Shown here: positions 8,634 through 17,249 of the stretch, one piece after another
Numbering within the stretch: the stretch's first letter is position 1
Layout of the letters: the number at the start of each line of letters is the position of its first letter
Source of the DNA: Flavicella marina
Lineage (GTDB): Bacteria; Bacteroidota; Bacteroidia; Flavobacteriales; Flavobacteriaceae
DNA: 64,000 nt
Assembly (NCBI RefSeq): GCF_009193215.1
Contig: NZ_VYVA01000001.1
Span: forward strand, 806,001-870,000
Direction: 5' to 3'
Notes under the pieces: model-generated
Told to the model about the DNA's origin: nothing
The model's input: only the letters and a program-made list of their open reading frames with translations
Database searches by the model: none
Made by a program: the position numbers and the translations under genes

Positions 8634-9311
8634 TTATTTTCTTATAAAGATTCCGATATCTGTTACCTCTTTATTATTCAAGACATGACACTGTCTACAA
8701 TTCACACGTTCTGGATGAGATACTCTAATTTCTTTAGGAGCACTTGGTCCTGCATGGCAAGCCAAACAATTTTCTCTCAATTGAATTTGATGAGGAATTA
8801 CGGGTGGGCTACCGGGAAGTGCATTGTTCACCCCTGCTTTTGGAGCTGGAATTTTCTCGAAATTAGTCCCTTTAAATACACCTTTTGTGTTTTGAGGAAC
8901 GTGACATTGTCTGCAATTCTCATAGTCTGGATGTGGCGTAACCGGTGCATAAGCATCCCATTTTTTTACAAATCCTCCGTTTTCATGGCATTTCAAACAG
9001 TCGTTTCCTCCCATGCTTCTTTCATTTTCAACTGTATGAGGGATACTTGGAGGTGCCCCGTGATAAGCCCTGTTGTTATAATAGGTTTTCAAACTTCTTT
9101 GATGAGTTTCATCAATCGGCATTTTAGCATAATCCAATGCAAATTCTGATCGTGTAAAAACTCCTTCCTCAGAAGGAATTATTTGCATAGGTTCTCTTTC
9201 TTCTAGAGGAATATATGCTCTTTCGAGTCCTTTCTCATAACTACGATTCCAAATCACAATAAAGGAAATCAGCAGCATTGCGAATAACGATATGATACCT
9301 AATCTTTTCAT
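8634..9311 (-). CDS. napB: NapB-like nitrate reductase cytochrome subunit with duplicated heme pair
   Basis: 225 aa, membrane-anchored or with a signal at residues 1-21. The first heme pair, DCLKCH (105-109) and NCRQCHVPQ (from 132), is preceded by PPSIPH and followed by KGTNFEKIPAP, as in classical diheme NapB. A second unit repeats the order: PPVIPH (169-174), NCLACH (181-186) and NCRQCHVL (204-211). The protein is therefore tetraheme, while ordinary NapB is diheme and about 150 aa. It ends two bases from napA and is surely co-transcribed and its redox partner. Whether the second pair arose by internal duplication or by fusion to another cytochrome needs comparison with homologues. Confidence 0.85.
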   Translation of the reverse strand: MKRLGIISLFAMLLISFIVIWNRSYEKGLERAYIPLEEREPMQIIPSEEGVFTRSEFALDYAKMPIDETHQRSLKTYYNNRAYHGAPPSIPHTVENERSMGGNDCLKCHENGGFVKKWDAYAPVTPHPDYENCRQCHVPQNTKGVFKGTNFEKIPAPKAGVNNALPGSPPVIPHQIQLRENCLACHAGPSAPKEIRVSHPERVNCRQCHVLNNKEVTDIGIFIRK

Positions 9312-9313
9312 AG

Positions 9314-11644
9314 TTATGCTTTTTCAACTTTAACGGCACATTTTTTATAATCTGGCTGTTTTGAAATCGGACAAAATGCATCTAAAGTCAAATCATTGAT
9401 TAGCATATTTTCGTCAAAAAATGGCACAAAAACTTGTCCCTTTTCAGGCACACCTCTTTCGTTTACCGAAGCCGGTAACTTCATGGTACCTCTTCTGGTT
9501 GTCAATCGCACAGCATCACCTGTTCTGATTTGCATTTTCTTAGCATCTTCTGGATGTAATTCAACATATCCATGAGGCATTGCTTTGTGTAAAACAGGAA
9601 TCCTTCTTGTCATCGATCCTGTATGCCAATGCTCTACAACACGACCGGTACATAACCAAAAATCAAATTTCTCATCGGGTACTTCAGGAGCCGGCTCGTA
9701 AGGTCTTTGCCATATTACAGCTTTACCATCTGGTTTTCCGTAAAAATGAAACTCTTCATCGTTAGAACAAGCTGGGTCGTATTTAGAATTGAAACGCCAT
9801 TGTGTAGATTTCCCATCAACATAAGGCCATTGCGCGCCAGGTTCAGATTTTAACACTTCTAAAGGAGCCATTCCGTGCTTTTTCCCTTCATGATGCTTTC
9901 TATACTCATTGTATATTTCTTCAATATGTGTTTCTTCTTTGTAATAAAACTGTTTTTCGAAGCCCATTCTCTTAGCAACTTCAATCAATTGCCATGTATC
10001 ACTCATCGCCTCACCTGGTGGTTGTACCATTTGTTCGAAATACTGTGTTCTTCGCTCTGAATTACCATACATACCTTCGCGCTCTACCCACATTGCAGAT
10101 GGCAATATTACATCGGCAATATCTGTAGTAGGAGTGGGATAAATATCTGACACTACAATAAACCTTCCTTCTTTTTTAGTGGCGTCTCTATAACGTTTTA
10201 ATTTAGGCATTGTCACCATCGGATTTGTAACCTGAATCCACATAAACCTCAAATCACCACGATCTAAAGCTCTAAACATTTCAACTGTATGCAAACTTGG
10301 TTTTGAAGGAATATTTTCCACCGGTACATCCCATATTTTCGCTGCATGTTCACGATGTGCTTTATTCATAACCACCCCATGAGGTAATTTATGAGTCAAT
10401 GTACCTACTTCTCTTACCGTACCACAAGCACTAGGCTGACCGGTTAAAGAAAACGGACTATTACCAGGTGTTGATATTTTACCTGTAAGCAAATGGATGT
10501 TATAGACTAAATTATTGATCCAAGTACCTCTAGTATGCTGGTTCATTCCCATACACCAAAGAGACATTACTTTCTTGTTCGGATCACCATAATAAGAAGC
10601 CATGTACTTTATATCTTTAGCTGAAACACCCGAAATTTTTTCAACTTTTTCCGGAGCATAATCTTCTAAAAATTCTTTGTATTCCTCAAAAGAAATTTTT
10701 TCAGGCTTGTCGTTAAAACTATACTTGTCTTCTAAACCATAACCCATATTGGTTGACCCTTTGCTGAAGTTACAGTGTTTTGAAACAAACTCTTGATTTA
10801 CCCAACCTTTTTTAATTATTTCATAACAGATAGCATTGGCAACAGCCAAGTCAGTTTGCGGTTGAAAAATAATCGATTTATCTGATGCCATGCTGGTACG
10901 AGTAGTTCGCGTAGCAAAATCAATAATTTTAACTCCACGTTTCAAACGTTGATCTAACAGACGAGAGAACAATACCGGATGCATTTCTGCCATATTATTA
11001 CCCCACAACACAAATACATCAGCATGATCAATATCTTCGTAACATCCCATAGGTTCATCTGAACCAAAAGAAGTTAAGAATCCCGTAACAGCACTTGCCA
11101 TACACAAACGCGCATTTGCTTCAACATTATTAGTACCTATACAACCCTTGAATAGTTTTGAAGCGACATAACCATCTGGAATTGTCCATTGTCCAGATCC
11201 ATAGATAGAGACGGCATCTTTTCCATAATCTTTTATGGTAGTTTGCATTTTCTCTGCGATGATATCTAAAGCTTCTTTCATCGAAGTTTTTACATATTTG
11301 CCATTTTTCTTTACCCACGGATGTGTCAGACGGTCTTTTCCATACATAGACATAACTGAATGGTACCCTTTCACACAACACAAACCTTTATTTACAGGAG
11401 ACTTTGGATCTCCTTTTACAGCAACAGCCTTTCCATTTTCAACTCCTACGAGTACTCCACAACCTACACCGCAAAAACGACAAGGTGCTTTTTTCCAATC
11501 TAAATTTCCTCCTTTTGGCAAACCTCTTTCTTGCTCTTCAGCAAATAGAATTCCAGGAAACATTGTAGCAGCAGCAGTCATTGCCGAGAGCACTGCCATT
11601 TTTTTAATAAAATCTCTCCTGTTAGATAAAGTAGATGTATACAT
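9314..11644 (-). CDS. napA: Periplasmic nitrate reductase catalytic subunit
   Basis: 776 aa Mo-bisMGD enzyme reducing nitrate to nitrite. The Tat signal (SNRRDFIKKMAVL, residues 7-19) marks periplasmic export. The [4Fe-4S] site is CRFCGVGC plus a distal cysteine in GLCCVKGYH (Cys55, 58, 62, 90). The molybdenum-ligating cysteine is in NARLCMASAVTGF (Cys181), as in NapA rather than Asp-ligated NarG. The C-terminal molybdopterin dinucleotide-binding domain ends with the NapA-like FCPISKQPDYKKCAVKVEKA. It is preceded by napD and followed by napB. Start chosen at the ATG five bases after the napD stop. Confidence 0.97.
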   Translation of the reverse strand: MYTSTLSNRRDFIKKMAVLSAMTAAATMFPGILFAEEQERGLPKGGNLDWKKAPCRFCGVGCGVLVGVENGKAVAVKGDPKSPVNKGLCCVKGYHSVMSMYGKDRLTHPWVKKNGKYVKTSMKEALDIIAEKMQTTIKDYGKDAVSIYGSGQWTIPDGYVASKLFKGCIGTNNVEANARLCMASAVTGFLTSFGSDEPMGCYEDIDHADVFVLWGNNMAEMHPVLFSRLLDQRLKRGVKIIDFATRTTRTSMASDKSIIFQPQTDLAVANAICYEIIKKGWVNQEFVSKHCNFSKGSTNMGYGLEDKYSFNDKPEKISFEEYKEFLEDYAPEKVEKISGVSAKDIKYMASYYGDPNKKVMSLWCMGMNQHTRGTWINNLVYNIHLLTGKISTPGNSPFSLTGQPSACGTVREVGTLTHKLPHGVVMNKAHREHAAKIWDVPVENIPSKPSLHTVEMFRALDRGDLRFMWIQVTNPMVTMPKLKRYRDATKKEGRFIVVSDIYPTPTTDIADVILPSAMWVEREGMYGNSERRTQYFEQMVQPPGEAMSDTWQLIEVAKRMGFEKQFYYKEETHIEEIYNEYRKHHEGKKHGMAPLEVLKSEPGAQWPYVDGKSTQWRFNSKYDPACSNDEEFHFYGKPDGKAVIWQRPYEPAPEVPDEKFDFWLCTGRVVEHWHTGSMTRRIPVLHKAMPHGYVELHPEDAKKMQIRTGDAVRLTTRRGTMKLPASVNERGVPEKGQVFVPFFDENMLINDLTLDAFCPISKQPDYKKCAVKVEKA

Positions 11645-11649
11645 ATCGA

Positions 11650-11886
11650 TTAGTTTTTTGAAGCGTTAAACCCAGCGACCATTGCCAATAATTTGATACT
11701 TTTTATCATATTCAATTTTTCTTGCAAGGCATCTTCTTGTTTTGATGTTTCTGTATCGGTAACTAAAATCAATACATCTTTGTTTTCAGCAGGAATAACT
11801 TCACAACCTTCAAGCTGAGACAGTGTATTGTACAACTCCATTTTTTGACCCTGATACGGGTGGGCTAGATAACTTTTGATTGGCAT
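11650..11886 (-). CDS. napD: NapD-type chaperone for NapA
   Basis: 78-aa ferredoxin-fold protein of the NapD family: an N-terminal strand (MPIKSYLAHPY), a helix-strand middle with LEGCEVIPAENKDVLILV, and a second half rich in charged helix ending in LLAMVAGFNA. NapD binds the Tat leader of NapA and holds back export until the cofactor is inserted. The family is divergent in sequence, but its size and position directly upstream of napA are diagnostic. It is the first gene of the six-gene nap operon on the minus strand. Confidence 0.88.
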   Translation of the reverse strand: MPIKSYLAHPYQGQKMELYNTLSQLEGCEVIPAENKDVLILVTDTETSKQEDALQEKLNMIKSIKLLAMVAGFNASKN

Positions 11887-11938
11887 AATTATGTTTTTAA
11901 GTAAAGTATAAAGTACCTGCTAAAAAGCAGTTAAACAA

Positions 11939-11952
11939 ATGACAATTATCAT
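11939..11952. promoter_or_regulatory. FNR/CRP-like palindrome between nap and nrd operons
   Basis: ATGACAATTATCAT is a near-perfect 14-base dyad whose TGAC-N4-ATCA core resembles the FNR/CRP site TTGAT-N4-ATCAA. It lies 53 bases before napD and 158 before nrdG, the two divergent anaerobic operons. A second dyad, CATGTTTTGAACATG, overlaps its end (11950-11964). A small inverted repeat (CTGCT-AAAA-AGCAG, 11917-11930) lies in the probable napD leader. The site is inferred from sequence; the regulator could be the Crp/Fnr protein at 19097. Confidence 0.45.
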
Positions 11953-12109
11953 GTTTTGAACATGTTGACATTTCGATTCCTTTTAAAGTTAGAAAAAATC
12001 TTTTGTTTATAACATTCTTAATAACTCATAAAACCCAATTTATTTTCTATCTAAATAAATAATTACTTTTATAAAAGATAAATTAGTCCTTTATTATAAT
12101 TCTATTACA

Positions 12110-12559
12110 ATGTACTATTATGATTTCCAAATTGTACTTCAAGAAGTACCTGGCGAAATAAGTTTATGCTTCTCTATTTGTGGTTGTAAATTGCAATGCA
12201 GAGGCTGTCACTCTTCTCATTTATGGAAAGAATCTAATGGGAAAATTCTTTTGATCAATCACTATTTAGACCTCTTAAACAGCTATAAAGACTATGCTTC
12301 ATGTGTGTTATTTATGGGAGGTGAATGGCACGAAAAAGAACTGATAGAATTGTTGAAAATTGCCAAATTCAAAAATTACAAAACCTGCTTGTACACTGGA
12401 GAAGAACGTATTTCAACAGAAATAACAAATGAGCTAACCTTTTTAAAAACGGGTAAATGGCGACCAGAATTAGGGGGACTTGATTCTGAAAATACGAATC
12501 AAAAATTTATAGCAGTAAAAGAAAAAAAAAATCTCAATTATTTATTCTCAAAAAACTAA
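12110..12559 (+). CDS. nrdG: Anaerobic ribonucleotide reductase activating protein
   Basis: 149-aa radical-SAM activase. The cluster motif CKLQCRGC (Cys26, Cys30, Cys33, CX3CX2C) is preceded by an extra Cys24 in ICGC. The glycine-rich SAM-binding region is VLFMGGEWHEKEL (about 64-76). It generates the glycyl radical on NrdD using S-adenosylmethionine and is needed only under anoxia. Its stop is four bases before nrdD, so the two are co-transcribed. The 223-base region upstream is shared with napD and holds the FNR-like dyad. Confidence 0.93.
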   Translation: MYYYDFQIVLQEVPGEISLCFSICGCKLQCRGCHSSHLWKESNGKILLINHYLDLLNSYKDYASCVLFMGGEWHEKELIELLKIAKFKNYKTCLYTGEERISTEITNELTFLKTGKWRPELGGLDSENTNQKFIAVKEKKNLNYLFSKN

Positions 12560-12563
12560 CAAT

Positions 12564-14351
12564 ATGATACGACTTACGGATGAACAGGTAAACAAAAAAA
12601 TTAAATTTATTGACAATTACATTGATTCTTCAAATGCTGCAGATGGATCTAAAGTAGATGCAAATGCAAATGTCACCTCTAAAAATATCGCAACTATGGA
12701 GGCTGAACTCAACAAAGACATCAACATACAAGTCAATAGAGCTTTAGTAAAACGTAAGATTGAAGATCTTTTTGGTATCGAAACTGCTAATGAATACATC
12801 AGACAAATAGAGTCTCATGAAATTTATGTGCATGATGAAACTTCATTAAAACCTTACTGTGTATCCATTAGTATGTATCCGTTTTTATTCGATGGATTGA
12901 CAAAATTAGGAGGAGAAAGCTTGGCTCCACAACACCTAGAAAGTTTTTGCGGTGAATTTGTAAATTTAGTTTTTGCAATCAGTTCGCAATTTGCAGGCGC
13001 ATTGGCTACGGTCGAATTTTTAATGTATTTCGATCATTTTGCCGCAAGAGACTATGGAAAAGATTACCTAGAAACCAACACCGATATTATCGCCAATCAC
13101 TTGCAACATGTTGTTTATGCAATCAACCAACCTGCTGCTGCTCGTGGTTATCAATCAGTTTTTTGGAATATTTCTTTGTATGATGAAGCCTATTTTAATA
13201 GTATGTTCGGCGATTTTGTCTTTCCAGACATGAAAAAACCACAATGGGAAAGCGTAAAAAAATTACAAGAGTTTTTTATGAAATGGTTCAACAAAGAACG
13301 AACAAAAGCCATCTTAACTTTTCCGGTGGTTACGGCAGCCATGCTTACAAAGAAAGGAAAACCAGTTGACAATACTTTTACCGAAATGTGTGCACAAGAG
13401 TTGAGCGAAGGCAATTCATTTTTTATATACCAATCTGAAAACGCGGATAGTTTGGCCTCGTGTTGCCGTTTGAGAAACGAAATTAGCGACAATACGTTTA
13501 GCTATTCATTGGGTGCAGGAGGTGTAGCAACAGGGTCGATAAATGTGATTACCTTAAACATGAATCGTTTGGTACAAAACAACTCAAATATCGTTGAAGA
13601 AGTTCAAAAAATTCACAAATACCAAGTAGCGTACCGAACCTTAATTGAGGAATACAAAACAGCAGGGTTGCTTCCTGTATATCAGGCAGGATTTATTTCA
13701 CTAGACAAACAGTTTTTAACCATCGGAATTAACGGTATGGTTGAAGCTGCCGAAAGTCAAGGCTACAAAGCTGGAAACAATGCCGATTATAAGAACTTTG
13801 TAAATTTCTACTTGAAAGAAATATTTGAAGAAAATAAAAAAGCAAAAGAAACCTATGGATATCTCTTCAATACTGAATTTGTACCTGCAGAAAATTTAGG
13901 CGTTAAAAATGCCAAATGGGATCGTGAAGACGGATTGAAAGTAAGTCGAGACTGTTACAATTCCTATTTTTATGCCGTCGAAGATGAAAGCACCAATACC
14001 CTAGATAAAATAATTTTACACGGTAACGAAATCATAAAATACCTAGATGGAGGTTCTGCATTGCACTTAAATTTAGAAGAAGCTCCTTCAAAAGAAGGCT
14101 TTATAAAATTGATACATGCAACTGCAAAAGCTGGTTGTAATTATTTCTGTTTTAATATAAAAATTACGGTTTGTAGAGATTGTCATCATATCGACAAAGA
14201 AACCAAGTATTCCTGTGAAAAATGCCAATCACAAAATATTGACCATGCCACGCGAGTAATTGGCTATTTAAAAAAAGTAGCCAGTTTTAGTTCTGACAGA
14301 CAAAAAGAACACAATCTACGTCACTACCACAAAAAATCAATTGGAATTTGA
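12564..14351 (+). CDS. nrdD: Anaerobic (class III) ribonucleoside-triphosphate reductase
   Basis: 595 aa glycyl-radical enzyme making deoxynucleotides without oxygen. Visible features: active-site cysteines in SLASCCRLRNEI (Cys300/301); a C-terminal zinc site with CRDC and CEKC (Cys537, 540, 551, 554); and the glycyl-radical loop RVIGYL (Gly567). At 595 aa it is shorter than E. coli NrdD (712), and its start (MIRLTDEQVNKKIKFIDNYI) gives no sign of the N-terminal ATP-cone, so allosteric activity control by dATP may be missing. It follows nrdG directly and ends before a bidirectional terminator. Paired with nap, it suggests growth, not merely survival, under anoxia. Confidence 0.96.
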   Translation: MIRLTDEQVNKKIKFIDNYIDSSNAADGSKVDANANVTSKNIATMEAELNKDINIQVNRALVKRKIEDLFGIETANEYIRQIESHEIYVHDETSLKPYCVSISMYPFLFDGLTKLGGESLAPQHLESFCGEFVNLVFAISSQFAGALATVEFLMYFDHFAARDYGKDYLETNTDIIANHLQHVVYAINQPAAARGYQSVFWNISLYDEAYFNSMFGDFVFPDMKKPQWESVKKLQEFFMKWFNKERTKAILTFPVVTAAMLTKKGKPVDNTFTEMCAQELSEGNSFFIYQSENADSLASCCRLRNEISDNTFSYSLGAGGVATGSINVITLNMNRLVQNNSNIVEEVQKIHKYQVAYRTLIEEYKTAGLLPVYQAGFISLDKQFLTIGINGMVEAAESQGYKAGNNADYKNFVNFYLKEIFEENKKAKETYGYLFNTEFVPAENLGVKNAKWDREDGLKVSRDCYNSYFYAVEDESTNTLDKIILHGNEIIKYLDGGSALHLNLEEAPSKEGFIKLIHATAKAGCNYFCFNIKITVCRDCHHIDKETKYSCEKCQSQNIDHATRVIGYLKKVASFSSDRQKEHNLRHYHKKSIGI

Positions 14352-14366
14352 TTTTAAGGAAAAAGT

Positions 14367-14397
14367 AAAAGCCTCATGATAGTATCATGAGGCTTTT
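14367..14397. terminator. Bidirectional terminator between nrdD and a T9SS gene
   Basis: Perfect 14-bp stem AAAAGCCTCATGAT / ATCATGAGGCTTTT with a three-base loop, A/T runs on both sides, between convergent genes. Its CCTCATGA-TCATGAGG core is shared with the terminator at 17188-17217. Confidence 0.88.
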
Positions 14398-14418
14398 ATA
14401 TAAATAAAATAATTCTAA

Positions 14419-15768
14419 TTATTTTTTCACAAATTTTGAAGTAGCAGCCCCGTTAGAAGAGTTTACTTTCACAACATAAATTCCGCTTTTCAAACTAGAT
14501 ACATTTACAGATCCATTTACAACTGAAGTCGAAATCACAGTTTTACCAACTAAGTCTAAAACTTGAACTGATTCGATTGTTTCATTTGTAGTAATCGTTA
14601 GTTCATCAATTACTGGATTTGGATAAATCGCAAAATCGAAAGCATTGATATCTTTTACTCCAACGGTTGATGCCAAAACCAAATAACCATTTGCATCCAA
14701 AGCAACTTCCTCACCGGCATCTGCTCCCCCAACTAAAGTAATGGCTGAAAGTTGGTCAGCTAATAAAGCTCCATCTCCACTCCCAAATTTAATATTACTA
14801 GGGTTAGCTCCCGAAAAATCATAACCAGTGATATTTAAAGCTGAAGTAGCCTTCCATGCTGTACCATTAGAAGCATCAAAATACGCATGTTTTCCACTTG
14901 CAACTGTTATATTTACAATTGTTTCTTCAAAAAGTCTTAATTCACCATAATCGTTCATGCTTTCATTAAAAGTCATGTTTGTAGTTGAATAATTAAAACA
15001 TTGATGTCTCAACAAAGAAAATCCGTCTTCATTATTAAACTCCATTGTAAATGTTTTACGATTCCCCTCGCTAGTTGCGCTTTGAGAGGTAACAACTCCA
15101 TCGAACACCGGATTTCCATTTGAACCCGCATTAACATGCAAAACAACACCATTGTTAAAAAGCTTCAAATTCTGAACCGCGTTGGCATCAAATCCGGTTT
15201 CAAAACTAGTAGTTCCAGAACCATCTAAATTGATACTTCTATTCGTTCCGTCTTGTGTAAACGTACCTGATAAATCCATTGTTCCATCATTATCAATATA
15301 GACATCTCCCTCTAAAGCAACATCACCTGTTAAATTAAACGTATTCGTTGCCACCTGGTTTTTAATATAGGAACGACCAGCAGCGCTATTTAATACGGTG
15401 ATGTTAACATCCATATTTAATGTATTCGTACCTGTAGACTCAAAGCTGACAGTAGAAGTATTGTTGTTAGTCGCTGAAGTAAACGTAGTATTTACATCTA
15501 TTGTTATGTTCTCAGTACCAGCATCTGGGTTTATCGTAACACTTCCTGAAGTTATTATCAAGTTTTTAATTGTAAAATCTTCATCAACAACATTCGTTGC
15601 AACATCCGAGGTTTGCACAAGATCAGTAGAAACCGGCTTCACTCCTGTGTCCCAGTTATCGTTATCAGACCAAAGGCCTGTAGAATTTCCATTGTCGAAA
15701 ACATTTTGCCCAAAAGAGACTAGCGTAACCAACAACATACACATCACAAAAAAGTAGTTTTTTTTCAT
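14419..15768 (-). CDS. Secreted protein with type IX secretion sorting domain
   Basis: 449 aa from the chosen ATG, which gives the signal peptide MKKNYFFVMCMLLVTLVSFG; the frame extends upstream to 15825 without a better start. The central region is a repetitive beta-strand-rich sequence (for example LIITSGSVTI and LSGTFTQDGTNRSINLDG) that resembles beta-helix passenger domains. The last roughly 75 residues are a type A T9SS C-terminal domain (INAFDFAIYPNPVIDELTI ... SGIYVVKVNSSNG, ending KFVKK). This exports the protein across the outer membrane, where it is cleaved and anchored or released. No catalytic domain was recognised. Two downstream-facing paralogous sorting domains lie at 15896 and 17250. 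Confidence 0.85.
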   Translation of the reverse strand: MKKNYFFVMCMLLVTLVSFGQNVFDNGNSTGLWSDNDNWDTGVKPVSTDLVQTSDVATNVVDEDFTIKNLIITSGSVTINPDAGTENITIDVNTTFTSATNNNTSTVSFESTGTNTLNMDVNITVLNSAAGRSYIKNQVATNTFNLTGDVALEGDVYIDNDGTMDLSGTFTQDGTNRSINLDGSGTTSFETGFDANAVQNLKLFNNGVVLHVNAGSNGNPVFDGVVTSQSATSEGNRKTFTMEFNNEDGFSLLRHQCFNYSTTNMTFNESMNDYGELRLFEETIVNITVASGKHAYFDASNGTAWKATSALNITGYDFSGANPSNIKFGSGDGALLADQLSAITLVGGADAGEEVALDANGYLVLASTVGVKDINAFDFAIYPNPVIDELTITTNETIESVQVLDLVGKTVISTSVVNGSVNVSSLKSGIYVVKVNSSNGAATSKFVKK

Positions 15769-15839
15769 AAATAATAAGGTTTTAAGAATACGTAATCGGT
15801 ATAGAAACATTTTTTCTATACTCAAAAAAACAAAATCAC

Positions 15840-15866
15840 AAACCTTTAAATTTTATTTAAAGGTTT
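15840..15866 (-). terminator. Terminator after the second T9SS gene
   Basis: 11-bp perfect stem AAACCTTTAAA / TTTAAAGGTTT with a five-base loop, 30 bases after the stop of the gene at 15896. On the minus strand a T-rich tail follows. Confidence 0.6.
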
Positions 15867-15895
15867 GTTATAAAGATAAAATAATTTTTTACAAA

Positions 15896-16915
15896 TTAAT
15901 TTTTTACAAATTTAGAAGTAGCTGATCCTTTAGAAGAATTTACTTTCACAACATAAATTCCGCTTTTCAAACCAGAAACATTCACTGATCCATTTACAGC
16001 TGAAGTTGAAATAACAGTTTTACCTACTAAGTCTAAAACTTGAACAGATTCGATAGTTTCATCTGTAGATATAGACAACTCTTCGTTTACTGGATTTGGA
16101 TAAATTGCAAAATCAAAAGCGTTAATGTTTTTTGTTGACAATGATGAATCATCAGAAACAGCTACCGTTAAGCTATTCAATCTTTGTTCTGTAATTCCAC
16201 GCTGAGAAGCAGCATAAGTCCAAGTCCAAAAATAGATTCCACTCCCTGTTGTAGCAGCAGCATATAATTCAGGGTCTATACCTGTAACGGTTACCGGAGC
16301 AGCTCCGTCAACACTTAAAGACATTGTAGATGATGTATTATCAGCACCGATAGCCAATTCAATTACCAATTGGTAAGGAGAACCAAAAGCTGCAGTAGTA
16401 GTTGTTGAAATAGGAGTACCTATATTAGAACTACCATTAGAGCCATTTCCGTTTCCACCATCATTATCAGACTGACTTTTCAATGTTAACACCGTGTTAT
16501 CCGCAGAATCAATATCTAATACAATACCTTCACGATCGTGATAATCAGTCGTATTGTTATTGCTCTTAAATCCAAAAAATGAAATCGCCAATGTATTTGT
16601 AGGCGCAACAAAATTGGCTCCTCCAACTTCGTAACTAAATGATGCAGTGATAAATTTCCCATCTGAAGTTCCAGAAATAGGATTAAGTAATAAAAGTCTT
16701 CTCCAATTTGCACCATTAATGATCTGGTCATTGGCATTGGCTGTATAATTCGCATCTCCAGCCCATTCTGTAAGGCTATTCACTGCAAGTCCGTCAGTAT
16801 AACCTTCTCCATCAGTAAAGTTTGAAGAAAAAATGGTTTGAGCTTGCAATGTAGCACCTGTTACTAAAGAAAAAGTAGCAGCAAAAAATAATTTTTTAAG
16901 TAATTGTGTTTTCAT
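15896..16915 (-). CDS. Secreted protein with type IX secretion sorting domain
   Basis: 339 aa. The signal peptide ends near ATLQAQ (about residue 26). The body (about 27-255) is a jelly-roll-like sequence without recognised catalytic residues, containing a low-complexity loop rich in Gly/Asn/Ser (GGNGNGSNGSSN). The C-terminal T9SS type A domain (NAFDFAIYPNPVNEELSI ... KFVKN) is almost identical to those of its two neighbours. The frames of all three genes are intact. Each has a hairpin after its stop and this one has its own -7 element, so they appear to be separate units. Function beyond secretion is unknown; adhesion or glycan binding are possibilities only. Confidence 0.83.
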   Translation of the reverse strand: MKTQLLKKLFFAATFSLVTGATLQAQTIFSSNFTDGEGYTDGLAVNSLTEWAGDANYTANANDQIINGANWRRLLLLNPISGTSDGKFITASFSYEVGGANFVAPTNTLAISFFGFKSNNNTTDYHDREGIVLDIDSADNTVLTLKSQSDNDGGNGNGSNGSSNIGTPISTTTTAAFGSPYQLVIELAIGADNTSSTMSLSVDGAAPVTVTGIDPELYAAATTGSGIYFWTWTYAASQRGITEQRLNSLTVAVSDDSSLSTKNINAFDFAIYPNPVNEELSISTDETIESVQVLDLVGKTVISTSAVNGSVNVSGLKSGIYVVKVNSSKGSATSKFVKN

Positions 16916-16942
16916 ATTTAAGTTTATTTAAAGTTATACACA

Positions 16943-16950
16943 CAAAAATA
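16943..16950 (-). promoter_or_regulatory. -7 element for the T9SS gene at 15896
   Basis: Minus strand TATTTTTG (TAnnTTTG), 28 bases before the start codon. Confidence 0.4.
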
Positions 16951-17187
16951 CAGCACAGCGTAAAAGTTGCTTAAACTAAAAATACCTAATAGTTACACTA
17001 TTTTACCTTTATATTTTTTAACATACTTATTTTCAGCCACCTGAGACAAACACAAGCGTTTGTCAAATTAATTTCAAGAAACAACATACTTGCAAAGCTA
17101 GTTTTTCATATTTCAAAAGCCAAAAATTGATTTTTTAATTAAGTGCTTTTCTATGAAGATTTCATTTTAGATATATTTAGACAAAAG

Positions 17188-17217
17188 AAAATCCTCATGA
17201 ATAATCATGAGGATTTT
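17188..17217 (-). terminator. Terminator of the T9SS gene at 17250
   Basis: 13-bp perfect stem AAAATCCTCATGA / TCATGAGGATTTT with a four-base loop. It shares its core with the terminator at 14367-14397, which follows a paralogous gene. Confidence 0.82.
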
Positions 17218-17249
17218 TATTAGTCATAAACCGAAGTAAAACTCCTTGT

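Larger units (their letters stand above)
16916..17249. other. 334-base intergenic region between T9SS genes
   Basis: Holds no convincing gene. It contains the promoter of the gene at 15896 (a -7 element at 16943-16950) near one end and the terminator of the gene at 17250 (17188-17217) near the other. The middle part (about 16980-17180) is AT-rich, and I see no repeat or RNA fold there. Confidence 0.6.
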
